Source: Chitinophagales bacterium
GTDB lineage: Bacteria; Bacteroidota; Bacteroidia; Chitinophagales; JADJOU01
Length of the DNA stretch: 38,537 nucleotides
Assembly (NCBI GenBank): GCA_016787225.1
Contig: JAEUUY010000007.1
Span: 1 to 38,537, forward strand
Direction of reading: 5' to 3'
This document shows, piece by piece, positions 16,538-25,589 of this stretch (the first letter of the stretch is position 1; every line of letters begins with the position of its first letter). The position numbers and the translations under genes were made by a program. Under the pieces are notes generated by a model that did not search any database, was not told the DNA's origin, and saw nothing but the letters and a program-made list of their open reading frames with translations.

Positions 16538-17164
16538 TTATTTTAATCTTTCAGTTAATAATGATACACTGCTCTCACAAATTACCAATTTATCACAATT
16601 CATAATATCATATGTATTCAAATCACTAGGACGCACTGTCAAAGTATTTGGAATATTTCGTGAACTCAAAGCTACGTTACTATCTGTAGTTGAAATTACA
16701 AATATTGATTTATTATTGGATAAATTTAAATTGGATAATGTGCTTACGAAATTTTTCGTCTTTGGTTCATTGTAGTTAAAATCTTCGACTACGATAATAT
16801 TGTTTTCTTTGGTTTTATAAGAAAGTGCAGACTTAGTAGCTAATGTCTTTACTTTTTTATTCAACTTGAATGAATAATTTCTAGGTCTAGGACCGAAAAT
16901 TCTACCATTACCGAAAACTGGGTTTTTGATAGAGCCTTTTCTAGATCCACCTGTTCCTTTTTGTCTATGAAGCTTTTTAGTAGAGCCAGCTACCTCACCT
17001 CTTTCTTTTGTCTTGTGCGTGCCTTGTCTTTGATTTGCCAAATATAATTTAGCAGCAAGATACAATGCATGGTCATTGGGTTCAATAGCGAACACCGCCT
17101 CATCCAATTCGATACTTTTACCTGTAGACTTACCGTCAATATTTAATATATCTATTTTCATCAC
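16538..17164 (-). CDS. rplD: 50S ribosomal protein L4
   Basis: uL4, tunnel-lining protein. In E. coli it also autoregulates the S10 operon through the rpsJ leader. 208 residues. The extended loop KTKERGEVAGSTKKLHRQKG (about 51-70) then GRIFGPRPRNYSFKLNKKVK (92-111) are conserved. The C-terminal half is more divergent, as usual for this family. Five bases follow rplC. Whether it regulates here is unknown; a small hairpin lies upstream of rpsJ. Confidence 0.97.
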   Translation of the reverse strand: MMKIDILNIDGKSTGKSIELDEAVFAIEPNDHALYLAAKLYLANQRQGTHKTKERGEVAGSTKKLHRQKGTGGSRKGSIKNPVFGNGRIFGPRPRNYSFKLNKKVKTLATKSALSYKTKENNIIVVEDFNYNEPKTKNFVSTLSNLNLSNNKSIFVISTTDSNVALSSRNIPNTLTVRPSDLNTYDIMNCDKLVICESSVSLLTERLK

Positions 17165-17169
17165 TTAGC

Positions 17170-17790
17170 TTATTTTTTATTTTGAAGGACTACGTATGAA
17201 CCATTTGCGCCAGGCACAGAACCTTTAACTACTAGTACATTTTTATCTTCGATTACTTTCAATACTTTGATTCCTTTCAATTTCACTTGATCACCGCCCA
17301 TTCTACCGGCCATTCTCGTACCAGGGAAAACTCTTGATGGGAAGGAAGAAGCACCAATAGAACCTGGAGCTCTCTGTCTGTCATGCTGACCGTGTGATCC
17401 CATACCTACTCCAGAGAAGCCATGTCTTTTCACGACACCTTGAAATCCTTTTCCTTTAGAAATACCTACGATTTCTACCACATCGCCTTCAGCAAAGTCA
17501 GCAGCAGAAATGGTATCTCCAAGGTTTTTACCTTCATGTCCAGCGATTTCTACTAATTTTTTCTTTGGAGTGGTGTTAGATTTTGCGAAATGACCCTTCA
17601 TTCCTGCTGAAGTGTTTTTTTCTTTTTTCTCTTCAAATCCAATTTGAAGAGCATTGTAGCCATCCACTTCTTGTGTTTTTACTTGCGTTACCACACATGG
17701 ACCAGCTTCGATAATGGTACATCCGATGCTTTTTCCTTTGTCATCGAAGTAGCTCATCATTCCTAGTTTTTTTCCTATTATTCCTTTCAT
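17170..17790 (-). CDS. rplC: 50S ribosomal protein L3
   Basis: uL3, reaching toward the peptidyl-transferase centre. 206 residues. It starts [19 protein letters not shown]. The long central extension [20 protein letters not shown] (127-146) and [19 protein letters not shown] (155-173) are conserved. It lies between rpsJ (43 bases) and rplD (5 bases). Confidence 0.98.
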   Translation of the reverse strand: MKGIIGKKLGMMSYFDDKGKSIGCTIIEAGPCVVTQVKTQEVDGYNALQIGFEEKKEKNTSAGMKGHFAKSNTTPKKKLVEIAGHEGKNLGDTISAADFAEGDVVEIVGISKGKGFQGVVKRHGFSGVGMGSHGQHDRQRAPGSIGASSFPSRVFPGTRMAGRMGGDQVKLKGIKVLKVIEDKNVLVVKGSVPGANGSYVVLQNKK

Positions 17791-17833
17791 GATTTAACAG
17801 CGGCTATGGTTAAGCTTATTTTTAAGTGATTAA

Positions 17834-18139
17834 TTATATTTTAATATCTACATCAACACCAGAAGGTAATTCTAACTTCATGAGTGCATCTACGGTCTTA
17901 GATGAAGAAGAGTAAATATCTAATAGTCTCTTATAAGTACACAATTGAAACTGCTCTTTAGAGTTAGAGTTTACGTGTGGAGAACGCAAGATGGTAAAGA
18001 TATTCTTGTGCGTAGGTAATGGAATAGGTCCAGACACTACAGCACCAGTAGCCTTTACTGATTTTACGATTTTCTCAGCAGACTTATCTACTAGATTGTG
18101 GTCGTACGACTTCAATTTTATTCTAATTCTTTGACTCAT
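17834..18139 (-). CDS. rpsJ: 30S ribosomal protein S10
   Basis: uS10 (NusE) is both a small-subunit head protein and an antitermination partner of NusB/NusG. 101 residues. [20 protein letters not shown] at the start, [20 protein letters not shown] (34-53) and the C-terminal [11 protein letters not shown] are diagnostic. First gene of the cluster. fusA, rpsG and rpsL, which precede it in many genomes, are absent here; a surface-adhesin gene is there instead. Two promoter boxes and a leader hairpin lie upstream. Confidence 0.98.
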   Translation of the reverse strand: MSQRIRIKLKSYDHNLVDKSAEKIVKSVKATGAVVSGPIPLPTHKNIFTILRSPHVNSNSKEQFQLCTYKRLLDIYSSSSKTVDALMKLELPSGVDVDIKI

Positions 18140-18174
18140 ATTGTCTATTTACTTTTCTCTTTTTCGTTTTAATC

Positions 18175-18208
18175 CTTGATACCAAAGCGATTTGGCACTA
18201 TGACCAAG
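18175..18208 (-). promoter_or_regulatory. Leader RNA hairpin upstream of rpsJ
   Basis: In the rpsJ mRNA, an outer helix CUUGGU/AUCAAG (18208-18203 with 18180-18175, one G-U pair) encloses an inner hairpin CCAAA-UCGC-UUUGG (18195-18182). It ends 36 bases before the rpsJ start and lies inside the predicted leader. It may serve autoregulation of the cluster or be incidental. I cannot assign it to a known leader family. Confidence 0.4.
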
Positions 18209-18234
18209 TCTTCCCTGACATTTTTTTGAGGGTG

Positions 18235-18242
18235 CAAAGATA
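18235..18242 (-). promoter_or_regulatory. Proximal rpsJ-cluster promoter, -7 box TATCTTTG
   Basis: Minus-strand TATCTTTG (18242-18235) fits TAnnTTTG and is followed by CACCC. It lies about 95 bases before rpsJ. AT-rich sequence precedes it, but no clear -33 TTTG. The distal box at 18386-18393 shares CTTTGCAC. Confidence 0.55.
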
Positions 18243-18385
18243 ACTAGATAAATTTTATTGAAAAGAAAAAATTAGACACTAGTCTAAAATAGCTGTAAAT
18301 CAGCGAATTCTAATCAACAAAATCCTAGGCTTCTACACCTCAAAACGGATGATTTGTTGTTTTTCCCTTTTTTTCTAAGGGAGTG

Positions 18386-18393
18386 CAAAGGTA
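18386..18393 (-). promoter_or_regulatory. Distal rpsJ-cluster promoter, -7 box TACCTTTG
   Basis: Minus-strand TACCTTTG (18393-18386), followed by CACTC, is a second TAnnTTTG match about 150 bases upstream of the first. With the proximal box, it suggests tandem promoters in the 404-base gap between the adhesin gene and rpsJ. The rest of that gap is a leader hairpin (18175-18208), an AT-rich spacer and a hairpin at 18429-18469. Confidence 0.5.
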
Positions 18394-18428
18394 GTACTTT
18401 TTCCTAAAAAAATCGTATTTTTTTGAAA

Positions 18429-18469
18429 ATCAAGTATCGTTTTAATTATAAACAATAGAAACGCTTGAT
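18429..18469 (-). terminator. Putative terminator of the adhesin gene
   Basis: On the minus strand ATCAAG-CGTTT (18469-18459) pairs with AAACG-ATA-CTTGAT (18442-18429): an 11-bp stem with a 3-nt bulge, followed by TTTC. It lies about 75 bases past the adhesin stop codon. The U run is short, so it is a moderate call. Confidence 0.4.
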
Positions 18470-18543
18470 AATGTGTCTATTAACATAAAGATTAGGCTTA
18501 AGAAATAAAGGAATTTGAACTTTACATCCAGCTTTACCATTTC

Positions 18544-21500
18544 CTAAAACAAACTCACCTCCCCAGACTTCACTAAACGAATACCATCTAACTTAGTTAA
18601 GCGAAGGGTATATGTATAGACTCCTTTGGCAGCAGGCTCCCCTTTGTAGGTTCCATCCCAGCCTAGGCGAATATCATCTGTTTCGAAGACTTTCTCTCCC
18701 CATCGGTTATAGACAGCCATTTCGAAACGCAAGACCCGATTGGCATAAGCTTTGAACGTTAGATTTTCTGATTTTTCAGCATGAGGGGAGAAGGCATTCG
18801 GAACAAAGAGTTCATCACTTTCTGTTCCTTCGACTTTGACTATAGTGGAGAAATCTGCTATACAACCATCCCCATATTTCAAATTCAAATTGAAACGTGT
18901 AGTTTGATATCCGCTAAATTCTGGGCTAAGACAATCTGTACAACTCAAGCCTAAGCCTGGACTCCATGTAGCTATATAAAATGCAGAACTAGGAGTTAAA
19001 GTCAATGCAGGATTTATAAGAATAGTTTCTCCTGTCTTTATATTAAAAACGGTATCGAGGGACAAAGTAAGTTTATAGATATAGTCTATATAAATAGGTT
19101 TCGAGTCTGTGCATGCACTATCATCTTTTATCGAAACTAGGTAGTTACCATAGCTCAAGCCCGAAAAGTAAGGCTCTTTCGTGTACCCTTTACTGCTATC
19201 TACACGATATGAATATGGTGGTGCGCCTCCATAGGGAAACACTGTAATCGTGCCATTAACATCCTCCTTACATTTTAAGTCCGCATATTTTGAATTTAGA
19301 TAAAGTGAATCTGGTTGCGACAAGGTATCATAGACTATATAGTTACAATTTTCATCATCAGTAATCGTAACCGAATAGGGCAAATTCGCTTGAAGATTCG
19401 TGATAAGAGGCGAAGTTTCTTTCGTATTCCAGAGATATTTATAGGGCGAATATCCGCCTTTAGCGTCTACTTTCAATCTACCATCGTTTAGTTGATAACA
19501 CCTCAAATTTTTCTTCTCTACGATTACCCCATGTAAAGCTCCATCAGGTAGTCGAAGATTCAAGGATGTTCCTACTTTACATCCATAGCTATCATGAACT
19601 ACCAGCTCATAGTAGCCTGTCAGATTATATCTAGCAGAATCATTCACCGCCCAAAACGCTCTTGGCCATTCGAAGGTATAGGGTGTCTTACCCCCGGTGA
19701 CTAATGCCTTTACGGGGAATATATTGGCAGTCTCGCAAGGTGGGGGATACTTGATTAACTCGAGCTTCATAGTATCCCTAGGCACTAGGTCTAAGGAATC
19801 CAAATATTCACAACCATATACATCTTTAACTAAAATGGTATATTTAGAATTTTTCTGATTGATGAAATTTCCTGAATTGTTCTGGACACTTCCCAGATTA
19901 AACTCTATAGGGTTTGTGCCAGTCAGAGGTTGCATTCTCAGATTTAGTAGACTATATGGACACCTAGGAATACCTAAGGTATCTAGTTTCACTCTTAGCA
20001 CATACATAGTATCTATGTATTCCTTTTTTTGTTTTTGACAGTTATTGGTATCTGTAATGGTGATAGTATAAGATTGAAAAGGTTCTAAATTGGTAACATT
20101 CATAGAAGAAGGACCATGACTCCAGTTGTACTTGAAAAATGGAGCCGTACCTCCTTTCAGATTTGTTACATCTAGTTTGCCATCCTTGGAAGCTGCACAG
20201 TGACTCTTAGTTGCTTTTAATTCGTAAGAGATCGAATCAGGTTGTGTGAGGTTATAAACTCTTATAGTAGTACATAAATTTCTATCTGTAATTGTAACAG
20301 AATAAATTCCTGATGTTAAATTTGTGATAGAAGAGGTGGAATTTCCATTTGACCAGTTATAGCTATAATTTGCTGGTGGTATAGGACTAGCCCCAGTTAC
20401 GATTAAAGCTATACTTCCATCTGTATCTCCAAAACATTTTAAATTCTTTTGATTCACCACTACATTAAAATTTGGAGGTTCGGTAACTGACATAACTGCT
20501 GTTTTTAAACAGTTTTTAGAATCACGCACGGAGACTGTATAGTTTGCAGCAGCTAAATTAACCACACGATTCGTATTCCCTCCATTAGACCAGCTATAGG
20601 TATGTGGCATTTTACCGCCAGATGAGGAAACTTCTAGTCTCCCTTTGCTTTCATTAGAACATAGATTTCCTATATTACTATCGATATTAATAAGAATAGG
20701 ACTAGGATTTGTTAAAGTCACTGCTAGATTGAGGATACAATTATAGTAATCTCTAATTTGAATGACATGATTGGTAGGTGGCAAATTGTTAATTACATTG
20801 TTCGTGGTAAATAAGCCAGAATTTAATCTATACTGGTAAGGTGGTTTACCTCCAAATGCAGTTATTGTTACCCTACCATTGCTAGCATTATTACAGTCTA
20901 TACTATCCACCGTATATGTATAATAAAATGTATCGCTTGACTTAACTTCTACATTGGTATCTTTGATACATAGATTCGCATCTCTTACTTTTAGATTGTA
21001 AAAGCCCGCAGCTAGATTAACAAAGGTATTGGCTGAGGTAAAGGTCTGACCATTAAAAGAAATCATATAGCCTGGAGTGCCGCCAGAAGGATTCACAATA
21101 ACACTGCCAGTGGTCTGTTTAAAACATTTGACACTATCGATGATAGCTGGACTTCGGATTTGACTTGGTTGAGTAATGGTCACAGTGCCATTTTTTATAC
21201 AATTATAAAAATCTCGAATGCTGTAATTATAAGTACCAGCAGGTAGTTTGGTAAAAGTATCTACAGTATTACTGGCAGAACCATTAAATGAAATTAGATA
21301 TGGCGGAGTGCCACCTGAAATTAAAAATTTTACTTTTCCCAGGCTATCTTTAAAGCATAAATTCTGGGTTAACTGAGGTACAATAACCATAGAATCTATT
21401 TGTGTAATCGTTACATTTTGCGACTTTATACACTGATACTGATCACGCACCTTGGCAGTCTGAACGCCAGCAGCCAATCCAGTAAATAAATTAGAAGACC

Positions 21501-24500
21501 CAAAGGCTGAAGCATTTATACCATAGGAATATCCGCCTGCACCTCCGCTAGCGGAAATAGTCATAGCCGCATTTGTATTTCCAAAACATTTTATGGTATC
21601 CTTTTGAGTTGTTATGACTATATCCGGATACTGAGGAACATTCATCAAGGAATCTACCTTACAATTATTTACATCTAATACTTCAATTAAATAATTTCCT
21701 ACACTCAGATTTTTCACCGTATCACCTATATTCACCATTGAATTACTTCTAATTGTTTTAGTGCCTGTACCGCCAGAATGGTTAACTGTAATTTTACCAG
21801 TACTGGCTCCGAAACATCGAATGGAGTCCATTTTATATGTTGCGGTCAAAGGGGCTGGCGTTATTAAAGTTGGATTAAATATTTTGCTACATAAGTTTAT
21901 ATCTCTAACTACGACAGTATAACTAGTCCCAGTCAGATTAAAAAATGAATCAGTGGTATTGAAAGCAGAAGCATTGAAGGAATACTGAAATGGAGCTGTG
22001 CCTCCTATAGGTATTGCTTTTATCGAACCTAATGTATTATGACACCTAGGGTGATACAAATTAAAACTTGCGTGAAGTGAGTCTGGTTGGGTGATGTTAA
22101 ATGAGACAGAATCTTTACAATTTTTGGTATCGGTTATGACTACATAATGGGGGCCTCTATTTAGAGTTATATTGGAATCCAAAGTCACATTATTTGACCA
22201 TAAGTAGGCGTATGGAGGCTGTCCACCGACTACATTTACCTTCGCTTTAGCGTCAGATAAGCCAAAACAAGAGACATTTTTCTGAATGGTTACATTGGAT
22301 GTCATACCTGATGGTTCTGACATAAATATAGAATCCAATACTTCACAATCATACGCATCCTTTACTCGTATATACTTCATGCCCGTATTCAGGTTCAGGA
22401 AGATATGAGATGTCTGAAATACTCCTCCATTGATGGAATAAGTATAAGGCGAACGTCCACCAGAAGCCGTAATCGATATCCTTCCATCATTCCCATTTTT
22501 ACATCGTATCGTATCTAGAATGCTTTTGACCATAGTGATTGGTGCATAAGTAAATACTTGGATCGAAGAGTCTTTGGTACAGCCATTCGTATCTTTTATA
22601 GAAACAGTATAGTTCGAGGCTACAAGATTTAGTTTGAAACTAGCGGTATCATAAGCAAGACTATTTAAACGGTAGGTATAGCCTGGACTGCCTCCCGAAG
22701 CGAAAAATAGAATTCGACCACTGTTTCCACCAAAACATTTTACACTATCTGAAATTAGCGATAACTGCAAAGCGGATGGATTAGTCAAAGTCAGAGAATA
22801 AGATTTTAAGCACGACTGACTATCTCTTATTTGAATGTTATATACCGCACCGATTAACCCGCCAAAGCTATCCGAATTTGAAAAAGCGGACGCATTGATA
22901 GCATATTGATATGGTGCTGTACCACCTTGAGGTAGGACTCTGATAAATCCATTCGAAGAAAGATGACATAGTGGATGTTTAAAATTCAAACTTGCCCTTA
23001 GCGAATCGGGCTGGGTTATCACTATAGATAATGTGTCTCTACAACCATTAGAATCTGAAACGAAAGCTATATAAGAAGCACTGGACAAATTAACCAAAGA
23101 GTCATTACTACCTGTAAGGTTCCATGAATAGGTATACGGTGTCTTACCCATACTAGTATTCACTTTTATTTTACCATCACTGAATCCAAAGCAGCTCACA
23201 TTTTTTTTCATTATCAATCCTAAAACAGGTTTTGAATGACTTTTAAGTGTATCTTGAAATATGCGAATACAATTATTTCTATCACGGATAGAATAATTAA
23301 AGGCACCATTTATCAGATTAATAAAATTGGGGGCTGTTTGAAATGCTCCGCTATTATACCTATACTCATAACTAGGATTTCCCCCATTGGCGGAAATAGA
23401 TAGAGCTCCATTCGCATTAAATGGACAATTATTTTGCTTCGAGACAGAGGCTGTAATCAGAGGATACTGAAGGATAGTAATCGAAGTATCGATCGGACAA
23501 TTTGCTGCATCTTTCGTTTTGATTATATAGCTTCCCGCCTTCAATGTATTAAAAACCCCAGAAGATGTAAAACTCCCATTATTGATTGAATAAAAATAAC
23601 CCGGTTTACCACCAGACAAACTAGCTACTATTCTACCACTGGAATCTCCGAAGCATTTAGCACTGTCTCGAGTGAAAGCAAGACTTAAATTAGTAAATGG
23701 GACTATAGTATCCGTGCGCTGAATGCTGCATCCAGCCCTGTCGGTAACTTGGATAGTGTAGATACCGGTTGTAATTTTATTGAATGAATCTACAGACTGA
23801 GGAGATCTACCCGTAAGTACATAGGTAAACGGGGAATAACCTCCTAGTGGTGTTAAGCGCATCAACCCGCTGGAATCCTGATTGCAGTAATTGACTCTTT
23901 TAGAGTAAATAGTAGACATGGAATCGTGAGTTAGGGAAATAGAATCTGCGCAACCTCCCGCATTCCGAACCCAATAAGTCATACTCCCACGAGTTTGATT
24001 CAAAATTGGATTGGTATTCGAAGTTGGATTAGGGATGGTGCCTAATCGCAAGCCTCCAGTATCTCCAGATACGAAGAGTCTTAATTGACCATTAGCCAGA
24101 GAATTAAAACATCCAATTCTTCGAAAGGAGTCAATTTTAGGTTGTACATATTTTATTACATTATAAAACACGGTATCTCTATTGCATCCGAGAGCGTTAA
24201 ATCTTCTTACGACATAATATCTTCCTGTATTCGAAACCGTTCGAGTAGGGCTTGTAGAGCCATTATCCCAGGTATAATTGAGTGCGGAAACATTCGTAGC
24301 ATTTAATAGTTTCGAATTTTGACACTTGATGGTATCATATAATTCGGAGACCTGTACTACATTATTTATTCCATAAACCTTGAGCGTATCACGCGCTATT
24401 AGCGTGCCAGATGGGCAGGGCTGAGAGATCGTAACGCTCGCAACATAATTAGCTGAATCATCATTCGCTACAAAATTTGCAACTGCTGCAGAGCTAATTG

Positions 24501-25425
24501 CGGATCCATTTTTAGTCCATTGAACTGTCGTAGTATTGAGACTTCCATTTGGGGTAAATCGCACAGCTGTATTTGCTCCATTCCATAAAGAGCTATCTCT
24601 CCCTGGGGTCACTATAAATTTAAATATAGAATCTCCTTGCAAGCCTTGAGTAGCAGGATATCGCAATACGGTGCTAGATAAGGTACAAATAGGCTTAGTT
24701 TTTATATAGATATCAATCAAATTGGTTGTCTCATATAACACAATTTTCATATTTAAGACCATATTGGGATCGCTTCTACAGCTTGATAAAAAATATCTGC
24801 AATTATTCCATTTCACGATGTATGCTCTAAAAGGTGCTGTACCTACCAATTGAGTAGTAATGGTGCCTCCACCAGGATTAGAACCAGTAGTCACTAAGTA
24901 GGCATCAAACCAAGCACCTAGAATACTATTGGGTGGCAAGGTAGTGGCTACAGAGGAAGGGTTAGGATTAGCAGAAAGAGGCAATCTTCTAGGCACAAAG
25001 GGAGCTGTATACGTAGACAACACAGGTTTATTGGTAGAGAAGGTAAGAAAGCCATTATCGCAGATTTGCATCTGAGTATGCTGTACCCCGAAAAAGCAAA
25101 AATTAAACCCAATATTCTGAATGGCAGAATAGGCGTCATCAATGGTAATTCCAGCACCTGCCACCAATGAGCCTGTGGTTTCACATGGAAGGGTATCCAC
25201 GTGTGGAATGGTAGTGACGGTATAAGATGTCGTGGAGCGCAGCGTAGGTATACTTACAGATGCAGACAAGCTAGAGCCTTTACATACGGTGGTATCTCTT
25301 TTAGGAGCTGATAAAGGACTAGGACTCACTCTTACAGACACTGCACTACAACCCTGCCCTTTCATTTCTGACATGAAATACACAAATAAAATTAATATTG
25401 AAAATATGTATCTCCTTAGAAGCAC
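18544..25425 (-). CDS. Giant secreted SprB-repeat adhesin with type IX C-terminal sorting domain
   Basis: 2293 residues. The GTG start (25425-25423) is preferred because a stop lies just upstream in frame and it gives a signal peptide (basic LLRR, then hydrophobic YIFSILILFVYF). Residues about 60-290 resemble the N-terminal globular domain common in such proteins (DAYSAIQNIGFNFCFFGVQ, later GLQGDSIFKFIVTPG), followed by an Ig-like stretch. From about 430 to 2160 I count about 21-22 SprB-type repeats with the pattern CFG-S-G-I-V-GG-PY-Y-W/N-L-G-Y-V-D-C. The last about 90 residues are the gliding-motility/type B sorting domain (LFVPNAFSPHAEKSENLTFK, then VYNRWGEKVF and GWDGTYKGE). Such proteins are exported by the type IX system; SprB itself is a gliding adhesin. 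The actual role here is unknown. Confidence 0.93.
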   Translation of the reverse strand: MLLRRYIFSILILFVYFMSEMKGQGCSAVSVRVSPSPLSAPKRDTTVCKGSSLSASVSIPTLRSTTSYTVTTIPHVDTLPCETTGSLVAGAGITIDDAYSAIQNIGFNFCFFGVQHTQMQICDNGFLTFSTNKPVLSTYTAPFVPRRLPLSANPNPSSVATTLPPNSILGAWFDAYLVTTGSNPGGGTITTQLVGTAPFRAYIVKWNNCRYFLSSCRSDPNMVLNMKIVLYETTNLIDIYIKTKPICTLSSTVLRYPATQGLQGDSIFKFIVTPGRDSSLWNGANTAVRFTPNGSLNTTTVQWTKNGSAISSAAVANFVANDDSANYVASVTISQPCPSGTLIARDTLKVYGINNVVQVSELYDTIKCQNSKLLNATNVSALNYTWDNGSTSPTRTVSNTGRYYVVRRFNALGCNRDTVFYNVIKYVQPKIDSFRRIGCFNSLANGQLRLFVSGDTGGLRLGTIPNPTSNTNPILNQTRGSMTYWVRNAGGCADSISLTHDSMSTIYSKRVNYCNQDSSGLMRLTPLGGYSPFTYVLTGRSPQSVDSFNKITTGIYTIQVTDRAGCSIQRTDTIVPFTNLSLAFTRDSAKCFGDSSGRIVASLSGGKPGYFYSINNGSFTSSGVFNTLKAGSYIIKTKDAANCPIDTSITILQYPLITASVSKQNNCPFNANGALSISANGGNPSYEYRYNSGAFQTAPNFINLINGAFNYSIRDRNNCIRIFQDTLKSHSKPVLGLIMKKNVSCFGFSDGKIKVNTSMGKTPYTYSWNLTGSNDSLVNLSSASYIAFVSDSNGCRDTLSIVITQPDSLRASLNFKHPLCHLSSNGFIRVLPQGGTAPYQYAINASAFSNSDSFGGLIGAVYNIQIRDSQSCLKSYSLTLTNPSALQLSLISDSVKCFGGNSGRILFFASGGSPGYTYRLNSLAYDTASFKLNLVASNYTVSIKDTNGCTKDSSIQVFTYAPITMVKSILDTIRCKNGNDGRISITASGGRSPYTYSINGGVFQTSHIFLNLNTGMKYIRVKDAYDCEVLDSIFMSEPSGMTSNVTIQKNVSCFGLSDAKAKVNVVGGQPPYAYLWSNNVTLDSNITLNRGPHYVVITDTKNCKDSVSFNITQPDSLHASFNLYHPRCHNTLGSIKAIPIGGTAPFQYSFNASAFNTTDSFFNLTGTSYTVVVRDINLCSKIFNPTLITPAPLTATYKMDSIRCFGASTGKITVNHSGGTGTKTIRSNSMVNIGDTVKNLSVGNYLIEVLDVNNCKVDSLMNVPQYPDIVITTQKDTIKCFGNTNAAMTISASGGAGGYSYGINASAFGSSNLFTGLAAGVQTAKVRDQYQCIKSQNVTITQIDSMVIVPQLTQNLCFKDSLGKVKFLISGGTPPYLISFNGSASNTVDTFTKLPAGTYNYSIRDFYNCIKNGTVTITQPSQIRSPAIIDSVKCFKQTTGSVIVNPSGGTPGYMISFNGQTFTSANTFVNLAAGFYNLKVRDANLCIKDTNVEVKSSDTFYYTYTVDSIDCNNASNGRVTITAFGGKPPYQYRLNSGLFTTNNVINNLPPTNHVIQIRDYYNCILNLAVTLTNPSPILINIDSNIGNLCSNESKGRLEVSSSGGKMPHTYSWSNGGNTNRVVNLAAANYTVSVRDSKNCLKTAVMSVTEPPNFNVVVNQKNLKCFGDTDGSIALIVTGASPIPPANYSYNWSNGNSTSSITNLTSGIYSVTITDRNLCTTIRVYNLTQPDSISYELKATKSHCAASKDGKLDVTNLKGGTAPFFKYNWSHGPSSMNVTNLEPFQSYTITITDTNNCQKQKKEYIDTMYVLRVKLDTLGIPRCPYSLLNLRMQPLTGTNPIEFNLGSVQNNSGNFINQKNSKYTILVKDVYGCEYLDSLDLVPRDTMKLELIKYPPPCETANIFPVKALVTGGKTPYTFEWPRAFWAVNDSARYNLTGYYELVVHDSYGCKVGTSLNLRLPDGALHGVIVEKKNLRCYQLNDGRLKVDAKGGYSPYKYLWNTKETSPLITNLQANLPYSVTITDDENCNYIVYDTLSQPDSLYLNSKYADLKCKEDVNGTITVFPYGGAPPYSYRVDSSKGYTKEPYFSGLSYGNYLVSIKDDSACTDSKPIYIDYIYKLTLSLDTVFNIKTGETILINPALTLTPSSAFYIATWSPGLGLSCTDCLSPEFSGYQTTRFNLNLKYGDGCIADFSTIVKVEGTESDELFVPNAFSPHAEKSENLTFKAYANRVLRFEMAVYNRWGEKVFETDDIRLGWDGTYKGEPAAKGVYTYTLRLTKLDGIRLVKSGEVSLF

Positions 25426-25443
25426 GTCATGACTATGTTACTA

Positions 25444-25451
25444 CAAATATA
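25444..25451 (-). promoter_or_regulatory. Putative adhesin promoter, -7 box TATATTTG
   Basis: Minus-strand TATATTTG (25451-25444) lies 18 bases before the GTG start, giving a very short leader. No good -33 element is seen. The 164-base divergent gap also holds the sulfatase-gene promoter motif at 25531. Confidence 0.4.
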
Positions 25452-25530
25452 ACAAAGTTTAAATCAATTTATATATATATTAAAATGAAAGGTTACTCCC
25501 GATTAAGAGTTTACAACAAATAATCAATCA

Positions 25531-25538
25531 TATTTTTG
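25531..25538 (+). promoter_or_regulatory. Putative sulfatase-gene promoter, -7 box TATTTTTG
   Basis: TATTTTTG matches TAnnTTTG about 50 bases before the ATG at 25590; a TTT lies 18 bases upstream. AT-rich surroundings make chance matches likely. Confidence 0.35.
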
Positions 25539-25589
25539 AAATTTTTAAATAATTGTGCTTTATATTTATTTCTCGAAATAAATTAACAA

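Noticed and set aside
18544-25425. Tandem DNA repeat or CRISPR-like array in the adhesin gene
   Set aside because: The periodicity is at the protein level only; the nucleotide units are diverged and have no spacers.
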